Positions 52,654 through 63,900 of a stretch of DNA of 64,000 nt are shown piece after piece (positions within the stretch are counted from its first letter, which is position 1; each line of letters opens with the position of its first letter). The notes below the pieces were generated by a model. That model ran no database searches and was not told the origin of the DNA. It worked only from the letters and a program-made list of their open reading frames with translations. The stretch covers positions 372,001 to 436,000 of the forward strand of contig JBAMDO010000569.1 of the NCBI GenBank assembly GCA_037074765.1. The letters are read 5' to 3'. The position numbers and the translations under genes are program-made. Source of the stretch: Mansonella perstans. Lineage: Eukaryota > Nematoda > Chromadorea > Rhabditida > Onchocercidae.

Positions 52654-55600
52654 ATGGTCAAATTGAAATCGATTAAATCTCCACTAGCATTTGTCTTAAT
52701 TATTGGACTATTTGTTATGATAACTAATTTCTACGTGCGTGATATTTATAATGCTCAGTTCGGTTTACAACAATCAATTCATCGGTTTTTTGAAGAAAGC
52801 AATCATATTTCTTCCAATCGTAAATTCTCCATTCTTATCCGTTTTCTATTGAATCAATATCAAACTTGCTTAAATGGCAGGAAAAATAAATAGAACAGCA
52901 GAATTTAAACAATTTTTTTGTTATTTAAAGAAAAAAACGGAAAATTTAAATTAGTGAGGAGGAGAAAATGAAATATCGCAACAATGCAATTACATTGATT
53001 ACTCATCATTTTCAGTTTCAGCCAGCTTTTGCTCTAAAAATTTTTTATAAAATGTATACCCTCTTTATAATTTTAACGTTCAAAAATACAGATGAATGCC
53101 GTCTTGCAAAAATTGACCCCTGGGATCCTCAAATAATCCAGTATTTAAATCCTTCCTGGAATCCACAGAAAGTATGTCACATAACCCGTGAAATGCATAC
53201 GGAACTCAAAAATAGCACAGTCCGAATGCTCGAAAATACGTACGTTTCTATTTCATCAAATACTGCTAAAAATTTTTGATATCTGCTTTCTATGCTGCAT
53301 AATTTACTGAAATTATGTTTGTTCTATAAATTAACTTAATTTTTTAAGATGTTTGAAAATTTAATAAGGGACAGGTAAGCAAGCAACAACTTTTCTCCAT
53401 TCTTGCATTCCATTTTGAAGGGATTCTATTTTGAATAGAATTTAAAGGATACATTTATAAGCCTGTCCAAGCTTAAATTGATTCTTAGAACGTCGGAATG
53501 TCAATATCGATGTCTTCATGTGAGTGATGAATTGAAATTGGAACCAGGCAACTGGATTAAAATGAAAAAAAACACAACATATCACGAAATTTGTGAGTTT
53601 ATCGAGACCTATTGCACGAAAAAGGGCAAGACAACCTTTCGATACATTCATGACCAGGCTCGTTATTTCCATTTCACAAATGATTATTATGGTTTTCAAT
53701 TTTGATTAAGTGCTGCTGTTATTTCAAAAAAAATTTTTTTTTAAAAAATGAAAAAAGTAAAACAAAACTATTTCTAATGCTAAAGAAAAATTAAAATTGC
53801 GAATTAATGGAATTTTCGTTCTTATTCATAGCTATTAATTTTTTCTGTGTTTGATACGATGCTAATTATTTGAATTAAATTAATTGGCAATTTTCATTCA
53901 GTAAGCAAATGTTTTGATGAAGTACGATGGACATTTTTTTCTTTTTTCCAGGTAGTAAAACCAAAAGATAAGGTATTTCAAAAGGAGGACGATCTGCATC
54001 CAGGTGTATTTATACTAGTCCTTGATTCTACCTCGTCTTCTTCTGGAATTCGTACAATCATGGAAACGAACCAAGTAATTTTTTGAACAATTCTGGTTTT
54101 CTCTTCTGAATTACAGACCATTTTTGAATATATCTATCAAATATATTCTCTTGTTCAATTGATCTTGGTGATTATTGTATCCTATAAGCAAATTATATAA
54201 ATCGGTTGATTAAGTGAAAAAAATTTTTCACAAATTTATTCGGTGAAACGCAGTAGTTTGATAAAATTTGAAATAAAAGTAAACCTTGAAACGATTTATT
54301 AAAATTCTTGTAAAAGGCCATAATTCTGAGGTTCTGCGTCAATTCTACGATGCGACAACATTCTACTATCACAATAAAGTTGGCCTTAACAGTCGACCAA
54401 ATGCTTTTGGCATATTTTCAGGTCTTCGCTCATTTTACTATGAAAATTCTGAAGCTTTTCGAAAAATTGTAAAATTTAATTTCTTTTCATCTTTCCTCAT
54501 CAATTAGCTTCTTTCAATCAGTTATCGCTTAATTCGTTTTTATTAACTCTCAAAATTTCATTGATTTAAATCTTAAAGCTAAGTTTATACATTAGTAATC
54601 GCTTGACAATTCGACATTTATTAACTAAATTTTGACTATTTTTGTTAATTTGATCAATAATTTTTAATTGATAATTCATTCTCGTTAATTTATAAATCAG
54701 ACAATTAAACTTTTTTTTGAGCCCTAAAATGTGAAGTTAGATCTCTTAAATATATTAAATTTTTATAATCGATATTTTTGTTCTATGCAAAGTTAAAATT
54801 TTTGCTTTTCCGTTATTACAGGAACTCAGATATCTAAACTAGATGAGCACTTTTTTCCTGGTAGAAATGAATCGGAATATCCAAATTCATGTAAGGTAAA
54901 CTGTGTTTCAATTTTTAGGCATTATAATATTGAAAAATGAAATCATGAGGGATGCTTGGAATCGCTTCATAAGAAATTCATACCAATAGGACAAGTGAAA
55001 ATAATCAGATAGATGAAATCTGTAAGAATAGAAGCATAAATGTCAAGTATTGAAGGAATTAGCTATAGTCTTTTGCTATTTTTTTCAACTCTATCAGTAT
55101 CGGTCAATATCACAATCAAAATACTTGCAGCATTTATTTTCAATCATTGCAAAAAATGTGAACATTTAATATTTTTGATTCTTCGAAACTTCCTAATCAC
55201 TTTTGCTACTTCAAAATCTTCAAAATTCTAATTCTTCGTTTTATCATTCTATATCAAATTTCAAATGCCGCTTAAAATCAACAAGTGCAATGATTTGTTG
55301 CATTTCAGGATGGTGTCAGAAGAAATGATACTGTAACTTACGACTTCGTTGACCAAAGTTATGCATCAGTAATGGCGGAAGATTGGATTGGTGCATTTAA
55401 TTGGCCAAACTGTAAAGGTTATGGCTATCCTCCAACTGATCACTATTCCAAGTAATTCAATTAGAAGATCCGATCAATAAAATTAAGTAAACTTTAGATT
55501 AAATAAAAAATCCTTACGGTTTTTGCGTTTTATTTTTGAAAATTCCTGTGTTTCTGCTGTTACTAGTACAAAAAGTAATATATTGGATGAAGCATAAAAT

Positions 55601-58254
55601 AACAAATGAATGATTCTTTACGATTCTTGGAGACAAGGATACATGACATAAATAACCGTTTAGCATTTTAACAACCCAATTTGGTACTTAAGTGGGAACG
55701 AAAAAATAAATATGAAATTCATCAGAGAAGTGATAATTTTAAAATATAATTTGTTCATATGAAGTCCTCTGGTATTACGATCCACCTATAAGCAGCCGAA
55801 CAATGAAAAAGCAGATTTTGATCATCATTTTTATAAAGGAGAATGTCAGGAACCCTATCACAAGCTAATGAATTTTGTAAGCAAATTCCTAGACGAATAT
55901 AAAGGAATCTCAAAATTTGTTATGATATGGCTATCACTGATGGCGCATGATTCACCCAGTGGATTGTATCCAACCGATAAGGTTCATTTTCCATTCTTAT
56001 CGCATCTTTTGTTGTCAAACTTTCTTACCAGTTATATAGTAATCAATAGTGATTAAGGATATGACATAAATTGGGATGTTTCCGATAACTAAAACTTTTT
56101 CCATCACTCATTATTTGCAGTATTTTGCCAATTTTTTTCGTAATCATGTTCACAACTTGGACAATTCATTCATATTTCTAATGGGCGATCACGGATTTCG
56201 ATTTGGCACCATTCGATCAACTCCTCCCGGTCAAGTGGAAGATAACAATCCCCTGTTTACGGTGAAATTTCACTGTCTGCAACAAAAAATAAACAGCTTA
56301 ATGAAAATATCTAATAAAGCCATCTAGAGTTCAGCACTTCGCCTTCTGAAACAATTTCAATTTTATCAATATCAGAGTTTTTTCCAGAAATTCCTGTAGA
56401 CCATATACATTATCATTTTTTAAAAAATCCTAGCAACTTTGTTACAACTTCTTTTACTTCAGGTTGCATTACCAAAACATTTACGTTCAAACAATCAGCT
56501 CATTTTGAATTTAAAACAAAATTCGCGCAGACATACATCCCACTTTGACTTCTACGCAACATTATACGATATAGCACGATATGCAAGGAAAGATAATTTC
56601 CAAAAATGGGATGAACATGATTTCAGGTTTCGCGTGTATTCCTTATACCTTATCCTACGTATGTTATCGAAAGACCGCAACAAGCATTAGTCGTATTTGC
56701 TGTCCGCTTATTTTAATTTATGCTAAGCACTGTTGCAAATAAGACTTGGGTAACTTTCATAAAAATGCGTCTCCCAATTTTTCGCACAATTTCTAAACTT
56801 TACCCCAAATATTCTAATTTTTTTATTGCCTATATATTTTGATTTTAATTATTCAGAAGAAAAAATCTTCACAATTTTGAACAATTTCAAATGTCCATCG
56901 AATAAATTTCTCGGCGGTTTATTCCAATTACAGGAATGAGTTGGGAGAAATAAGGGGCGGACGTGCCAAGAGTCTTCTGAGGCCTATTTTATACGACAGG
57001 TTAAACTTTCTGCAATTACTTTCATGAAATGCGACGGTTTTGATTTATTTTATTGCAATAATAAAAAAAAGAAGAAATGAAATGATAGACGACTTCTTGG
57101 AAAGTAGTGAACAATTTTAATGTTATGTCATCCATTTGCGCAAAATAAAAGTCTTAGATACAAAATAATTTTTGAGCCCAGTTTGGTGAATGCGAAAATT
57201 TAATGTTATGATGTTTATTATGTAACTTGCAGGACATGCAAAGAAATGGAGATTCCGGAAGAATATTGTATTTGCGAACGAAATTGGCGTAAGATTGACA
57301 TTTATAGTGATCCTGCGACGAAAGCCGCGCAGCTAATTATTTCTCATATCAATGATTTCCTGAAACAGAAAAATCTGACTGGAATCTGCAGTACACTCGA
57401 TTTCATACAAGTGATAGCTTTACTTTGATCAAGTGTTTAGTAAGCAAAATAGTTTGATGGAGGAAAAAAGTCCATGGCTAATTTTATAATAGTGAAATAT
57501 GTTGTGATAGAAGAGCTTTAGCATTTAATTAATCTGGTTCAATCCCAGCAAGGAAGCTTTTTTCCTTTCCCTTTAAAAAAAATTTACTTGCTATTCGCAA
57601 TGTGGTAATATTTCGTGTGATAAGTGATAATGATAATATCGTGTTACTTTTATCACTTATTAGATCTAGATACCGTTGAGGAAATAATAAGGTGAAATTC
57701 GAAAAATTTAATTTTTGAATAATCATTTTGGAATAAAAGAAAATTTTCGCTTCTTTTCTCTACTTTACCTTAATTAAATATTTTCTAGGTGATTTCGGCA
57801 GAGTACCTTGAAGAAAAGTCACTGCTGAAAATAGTTGTAAATGCTTCACCGAGCAATGGAAAATATGAAGCTCAATTATTGAAGAAGAAAGATAACTTTA
57901 GAATAATTACAAAAGTAACAAATCTTCGCTCCAGTATTTATACTTTGTCTTTTCGCCTTATTATTTTATTTATTTAATTATTTTTCATTTCTAAATTATA
58001 TCCAAAATTTTATTTATTTATCATGTTTTACTATTTTTTCAATATTATCTATTTATATTGCATCATATTAACTCAATAGAGAAGTAAAAAGCATTGCTCA
58101 TAAAAAAAGTTTTGCTTCCTGTGGAGCAGTAATTTTACTCATTTAGATAACTCGGTCAGATAAGTATGGTGATCAAGGAAACTGTGCACTTGCTGAAGAT
58201 GTTCGACCTTTATGTTACTGTCAAAAACAACAAACAACAATTTCAGCTAGCTGA
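52654..58254 (+). CDS. DUF229 family protein (alkaline phosphatase/sulfatase fold), type II membrane
   Basis: Fourteen exons: 52654-52819, 53092-53239, 53489-53657, 53952-54074, 54331-54421, 54822-54895, 55309-55451, 55765-55981, 56121-56261, 56463-56626, 56934-56999, 57233-57410, 57789-57914, 58147-58254, giving 637 aa. A signal-anchor spans about 11-27. A Cys-rich stem follows (CRLAKIDPWDP, CQYRCLH). Then come the core motifs: FILVLDS (D186), HNKVGLNSRPNAF, MAEDW (281-282), PTDHY (D301, H302), LMAHD (H366) and GDHGFRFG (D400, H401). The C-terminal Cys pairs are EYCIC, YGDQGNCA and RPLCYC. These positions match metal-binding residues of the superfamily. The substrate is unknown; DUF229 is expanded in nematodes. 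Odd: the block after D186 reads DSTSSSSGIR, where I would expect a DSVSR-like sequence, so activity is uncertain. Weak junctions: after exon 3 (GC donor), exon 5 (GTCTTC; alternative end 54468 joining at 54832), exon 8 start and exon 8 donor (GTTCAT). Confidence 0.88.
53658..53951 (+). other. Candidate GC-AG intron in the DUF229 gene
   Basis: The boundaries CCAG|GCTCGT and TTTTTTCCAG|GTAGTA join YIHDQ to VVKPKDK in phase. Without it the reading frame runs to TGA at 53703. The alternative is a GT donor after 53661 (CAGGCTC|GTTATT) joined to a second AG at 53955, which replaces VV by AL. That option requires skipping a stronger acceptor. Confidence 0.45.
57620..57660. repeat. 11-bp inverted repeat in DUF229 intron 12
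   Basis: ATAAGTGATAA (57620-57630) and TTATCACTTAT (57650-57660) are exact reverse complements with a 19-base loop. Confidence 0.75.
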
Positions 58255-58267
58255 CAATAACTGTGAT

Positions 58268-58323
58268 ATAATCTTGTCTAGAAATATTGTTCTTTATAAT
58301 CTTGTTTAGAAATATTGTTCCTT
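58268..58323. repeat. 28-bp tandem duplication in the DUF229 3' UTR
   Basis: Units beginning ATAATCTTGTCTAGAAATAT at 58268 and 58296 differ by two bases. They lie 14 bases after the stop codon. Confidence 0.85.
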
Positions 58324-58384
58324 TAATTTATTTTATTTTGCCCATTTTAAATATTCAGTTATTTCATATCATTGCTGTGATACG

Positions 58385-58388
58385 AAAA

Positions 58389-58418
<30 letters not shown>
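58385..58418 (+). terminator. Polyadenylation signal and A tract of the DUF229 gene
   Basis: AATAAA merges into a run of nearly 30 A residues about 130 bases after the stop, a plausible mRNA 3' end. A genomic A run this long is also unstable and may be a scar of retroposition. Confidence 0.4.
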
Positions 58419-58419
<1 letters not shown>

Positions 58420-58529
58420 ACAACATACGACACGTGAGGTAATTTGTGAGATTCTTACAATTTGCTTGCTAAGATCATCACAGTTTGCTTCGCAATAAAG
58501 GTAGAGCAGAGTAAAGTATGGTAGAATAA

Positions 58530-58720
58530 ACGATTTGCAGCGGCATTGGCTAATGCTAAAAAAGCTATTGCGGAATAGGCAAGTGTCATTGCAGAAATCA
58601 GATTCTCATGTAATAGAATGGTCATTCTAAGGGAGTTAAGAAGAGGATTCCAAGATCTATTCACAGCGCTTTCGTACTTACAGTGTCAAAACCTTGTTCA
58701 GATCAACAAAACTTTCATAG
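58530..58720 (+). pseudogene. Decayed coding fragment, family unknown
   Basis: One frame reads RFAAALANAKKAIAE, a TAG, ASVIAEIRFSC, then LRELRRGFQDLFTALSYLQC with no frameshift, a compositionally normal protein with one internal stop. No start, splice sites or recognised family. Could be a transposon or gene remnant. Confidence 0.3.
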
Positions 58721-59589
58721 TTTTTCCTACACTCGCAACTATTTCATCGATTCAGGATGACGGTTTATTTATAAGAAATATTTGATTAGCTGCGTTGAGC
58801 AAAGGGCTTTGAATTTGTGTCAACATACTTTCAGTGGTCACTCTGTCTCACCTGTATTAGCTTTAGTTAAGTCTTTGGTCCATCAATTGTTTTGGATTTC
58901 TGATTATCTTGAAGTTTCTATTTTTCTCTCATTGAAGTTTTTTGAAAATGGTCAACTTTCAGCCTTCTCGCTGCGATGCCGTTCTTTTCAGTTTGAGCTT
59001 AACGTTGAGGTTAACTTAGAGGTTGCTCAAGGGTCAATATGATATTCTGCATTCGGGCTTGATAGACGTCGTCAATATTCTTTGGTGTATAGGCATAGAC
59101 AATGAGATTCCAGTCCTTGAGTTGAAGATACGACAAGTTGTCGTAGTCTTCAGAATACCTTTCTATTCTATTGGAGTATTAGTGAGAGTATTAGTATTAG
59201 TAATCCGACCCAAATGGTCCAGTTTCAGGAATTTTCAATAAACTTAACTAAAAACCGGTTATAATAAACATATCAGATTGCCGTACCAAACTGGTGATTA
59301 AAATCGGTTTTCAAAAGTTTTAAATTTCTTCAAACTTTTGAAAAGTTTGATCCAAGTATAAAGTATTTTTGCAAATTCTGAAATTCATCTATTTTCGAAT
59401 TTTTTGCATAGATTAGAGAAAAGGAGAGCAAAGCAATATTCATCCGCTGATGAAAAATAATTATGAACTAGATTTTTATTGTACAATGATGCGATTGGGA
59501 TTGCATTACAGTGTAACCGTTAGTGATCAATGTCCAGGATTGTCGTTGTTGCCAACTCTGAATAGAATTCCGCTTTGATAGTTAAATGC

Positions 59590-60650
59590 GTACATTTAAT
59601 CGATTTCTGTCCAGTAATTATAGCAAAAATTTGAACATATCGCTTCAAGTTAAAGCATTGATGAGTGGGAGTTCTCGTCAAAATGATCATTTTTCGGTTT
59701 TATCAGAAATCCCAAGTTTGAAAAAGAAGAGTGAGAGAGATGCAATCAGAAAAATTTGAACAGCACAAAAAATCTTAAATAAAAAAACAGCATCTATTTA
59801 CTATCATGACTTCTTCCGGATCTGTAAAGAATATGGAAACGGCAAAAAATAATGCAAGGAGGGATGAGAAAAGCATTTGCGCTTGTTTTAAATCCAAATT
59901 TACGTGAAAGAAATTTTTCGTTACAAGAATGAACGCTGAAACGATGAAGAAAGGATTACCACGGCGTTGAAAGCCAGATTTTTGGACTTTAGTGTCTAGT
60001 AAGGAATCTACATATCATAACTTTTTAAAATATTTTCTGAAAATTGTGTGGCATAGGCAAATGAAAAATCTCAAGTAACTGATATAAAAGAAAATGAAGA
60101 AAAGATTTTCTTAAGTTATTTCATATTATGTGGACACAAGAAAAAATATATAAATATTTTAAAAAACTGGTAATCTATCTATGAACAAAATGCTCATTAA
60201 AATTAAAATTAGCCTAAGAGGTGCAGAGATTTTTTGATGCATAAAGTAAATTGTCTTGTTCTGCCAAATTAGTGATGAAAAAATTTGCTTGTTTCAAAGA
60301 AGGGTTAGATTGACAAAATTTAACCGTCGAATATAAATGTTAATGGTTGCGGCAAATCTTCTGCAACGATTATTACTAAAATTTGTAAGTAAAAATAACC
60401 TAACTCAGTGAGTTTAACATTTTAAATCAAGTTATATTGCAATCAGCTGCAGCAGAAAAAGCTATCGAAATGGAAAATTTGGCTAATGCGCAAGGAGATT
60501 TCTATTGCGCAGATCCGGAATGCAAATAGGCAGTGGCGGGAAATTTCTTTTCTGATAAATTGCTTTGTTCCAGAATATAAAATCCTTACTGCAATGGTCA
60601 GTTTAGTAATGAATTTGATATTGAAATTTCAGTGTGAAATGAATAATTGA
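59590..60650 (+). pseudogene. Dispersed coding-like fragments, family unknown
   Basis: Segments such as NISLQVKALMSGSSRQ (about 59640), MTSSGSVKNMETAKNNARR (59806) and AAEKAIEMENLANAQGDFY with YCADPECK (60450-60529) are interrupted by stops. After the TAG at 60527 the frame continues sensibly (AVAGNFFSDKLLCS). This suggests one decayed gene or several remnants. Function unknown. Confidence 0.25.
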
Positions 60651-60937
60651 AAGTGCTGTAAGAACATTTTTAAAGTGTATAATATTATTTAGAGATAAAA
60701 AAAGACATTTGATGGATCTATTTTCAATCAGTATATATTTCGTTCAGAAATATGAGCAATATTTTAAATTCACCACCGCCCATTTTCCAATAATTTTTAT
60801 TTCTAAGTATTATGTGCTTTCGGGAAATCTGCCCACGACCTATATTATTGTTTAGTGGTCTAGTGGTGGATTTGAAATTGTGCGTTTCCATCGAGATGAT
60901 ACGACGATATTTTGCCCCAAGCTAACAATCATTGTTG

Positions 60938-60955
60938 ATTCATCGTTTAGCAACT
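60938..60955 (+). promoter_or_regulatory. Probable trans-splice acceptor A of the MAM gene
   Basis: TCATCGTTTAG ends at 60950, five bases before ATG 60956, whose short exon has an excellent GTAAGC donor. Confidence 0.45.
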
Positions 60956-63900
60956 ATGAGGTTCCCTTTCATCTTCTGTGCCACTTTCGTAGAATTCTTA
61001 CCTGGTAAGCAACATCTTATTTTTGTACTGTCGTAAATCAATAAGTGTACTTAAAACTGTTTTCAATTTCAAAAATCTTTCTGGAAATTCAGATTGAAAA
61101 TCAGCATTCAATGTAAAATTACAAATTTAGCCCTTTAGGAAGAGGATTTTGAGATCATATGTAAAATAAAATTTGAAAAACATCGTTGAATCTTAAATAC
61201 TTCCTTATAAAAAAATTTAAACCTTAGCTTTAATGTTTAAATTTTCTTCACTATTTTACATATTTCAAATAGCAGCAGCATTTCTCAAAGCTGAAAGTCA
61301 AGTCACAAATTTGTCGTGTAATTTCGATGCCGGTACTTTATGCGCATGGCGATCCGATTCGGATCTTTGGCTAATCGGAGTTAATGTACCGATCAATTCA
61401 TTCCAATCCATTCCACATTCCTCAAATACAAGTTAGAAATGTTTTCAATTTTTTATATTTTCACTTATTTCAATTTTTATCCTCTAATTTTCTTATCAAT
61501 TTTGTAAAGTAAGAATACAGATGTTATTTTATTTTCGATGGTCTTTATGCTTATGCAAAAGGTGGGAAGGCAGTATTGGGTGAGGGACATTTGATCAGTG
61601 CTGAAGTGGAAGAGTACGGTAAACACCAGGCAACGTTATCATTCAGTTACTGGAAAAGCAATAATATAACTAAGCTCGATGTAAGTTACTTTATTTTACT
61701 CATCAATTGCCATTTATCAGTTTAAATCTTTTCGTAAGTTCTTTGTGATTTCGTTAAATTTGCCGTTTTTTGAGCAATATTGCAAGAAAGGTTGCAGAAA
61801 TTCAAAAAAATCATTCTTGTAGAAATTTTAGCAAGATTATAAACACTGAATTTTAAACATTTCAAAAGCACAGTTAAGGTATGCATTGTACAGCAGAATG
61901 CGTTTGTTTGTACATACACAGCTCCCGATACAGTCGATGAGGAATCACCGTGGATTAAGCAAGAAATTACTCTTTCCAACAACTTTTCAACGCCGTTCAA
62001 GGTTGAATTTATGAAAATTAAAGATTGAATTCGTGTAACATTTTTCTTGCTAAAATCTGAACTGATATGATCGAAATTGAATATTGACGAATATAAAATA
62101 GAAAATTGGAATTATTATGAGAAAATAAAATAAAAAAGGGAAAACTGAATTATTGTGGAAATCGTAGTCGTGACTTGGCTTTCCGAATTAGTCTGCGCAG
62201 TGAATTTTTCAGTGAGGTGTGACGTGTGTGGAACTGTTCTCGCTCTTTACTCCAGGTTTTGTAAGCTTGGACGGTGACAGCAAAATCTTCAGGCCGTAGG
62301 TTTTGGATAGAATGTCCTTCTTTTGCATGGCTAATCGAGTTCCATCTGCCGGGTATGAAGTAAGAGTTGTCCTTCTAAGATGGTTGTCTAAGGCTAACGG
62401 ATCCATCCTGTCTCTAGACCAGTTTGCCTGACCCTTCAGTTGGGACATTCTGGCATGAAAGACCCGGCCGTAGCTCAGAATACAGAATCTTATTTCTTAT
62501 TTTTTCTATTTTCTTACCATCGCCTGCATAGCTCAGAATCTTACGAGGGTACACAAACATTTTCCACCAGCGAAGTGGGTGTCCGTAAAATAAATAAATG
62601 GAGAGAAATTAATCATCAGATTGGTTGTTATTGATACAAAATAAATATCATACAAATAGCACAGATTTGAATTGGAATTGAACTGAATTAGTCAAACATT
62701 AAAAAGCTTTTAGATTGTATTTCGAGCAAGAAATATCCATACACCATCAGATGTTGTGGCTATAGACGATATCATATACAGTAACGATCCTCCAAAAGCA
62801 TTTGCATCATTGGTTTTTTTTCTCAGCAATATCTTATGTTTTTGTAAAAGACAACAGAATATTAAGCTGTCTTATTTCATAACATACAAAGCTTTTTGCA
62901 TTCATCTCGAAACATCAGAAATATTTTGATAAAGTCAACTACGCTTTAGCATTAGAAAAGATTCAATTAAGATATTGCATTCTTGCTGTTCATTCTGAAA
63001 TACAATTTACAGTTTAGTTATTATTCCATTAGTTAGGTTATTTTCTGAATTTAACGAATGAAGATGAACTAAGATAATGAATTGTTAAGAATGTTAAAAT
63101 TAAAAGGTCAAACCAATTCTTGTCCATCAATTGCCATAGAAAAACTAAAGTCATAAATTCTTCTCTTGTGCAGTCAACATTTTCTGCAAACAAACAAAAG
63201 ACTACCAATTTTGCTATCTTTCGACATCATGTTACTCTAAATGCATGATATATTTGCTGCAGATACCAAGAAATATAATATCAGAAAAGATTTTGTCTAG
63301 CCCGACTTCATGCCTTCCTGTTCAATGTACATTCATCAATTCAACGTGTGCATGGTATTTTGCTAAAGTTAAATGAAAGAATAAGATGAAAAACTTAGAA
63401 ATCAACGATCAGTTTGTTAGTTGTATTTAAACAAGCTCTAATTTTTTTCAAAGTTTTAAGCAATCCTCAGAACAATTCTATTCTATTTCTTGAGACTAAA
63501 TTAAATTTTCATTCTTATAAATGCCTTCTCAGGACACTGGAAGCTCCATGGCATCGATTGAAAGGCAATATAGCCATAGATAGTGAAGGTGAAGGCTTAG
63601 CGAAAAGTGGTTTCTTCGTGGTTCGTCCTGAAGCATCCTTTGCAATGGATGTCTGGATGAGGTAAAACTCTGTCGCTGTCAACAATAACGATTTTGAAGT
63701 GTTAATACAGTAGCTGCTGATAATCATTGATAATGCCTCAAGATAACAATGCTGATGTACTTTTTTCTTCTTTCTAAAGGAATTTCACTTTAGTAGCAAT
63801 GCTTCATTAACTGTTTTGGAAAACATGGGAAAGAAGTTGATAATTTGGAGTCGAAAAGGACAATATAACGGAGACGAATGGTATCGTCTACGGATTCCAA

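Larger units (their letters stand above)
58419..60937. other. Intergenic region with coding-like remnants
   Basis: No intact gene. Two stretches (about 58530-58720 and 59590-60650) read as protein with occasional stops and are listed separately. The rest is AT-rich without visible features. Confidence 0.5.

Noticed and set aside
59685..59715. CCCAAGTTTGA, matching the 3' part of the nematode SL1 leader
   Set aside because: An 11-base match only; the rest of SL1 and an SL RNA gene context (donor after the leader, Sm site) are not present.
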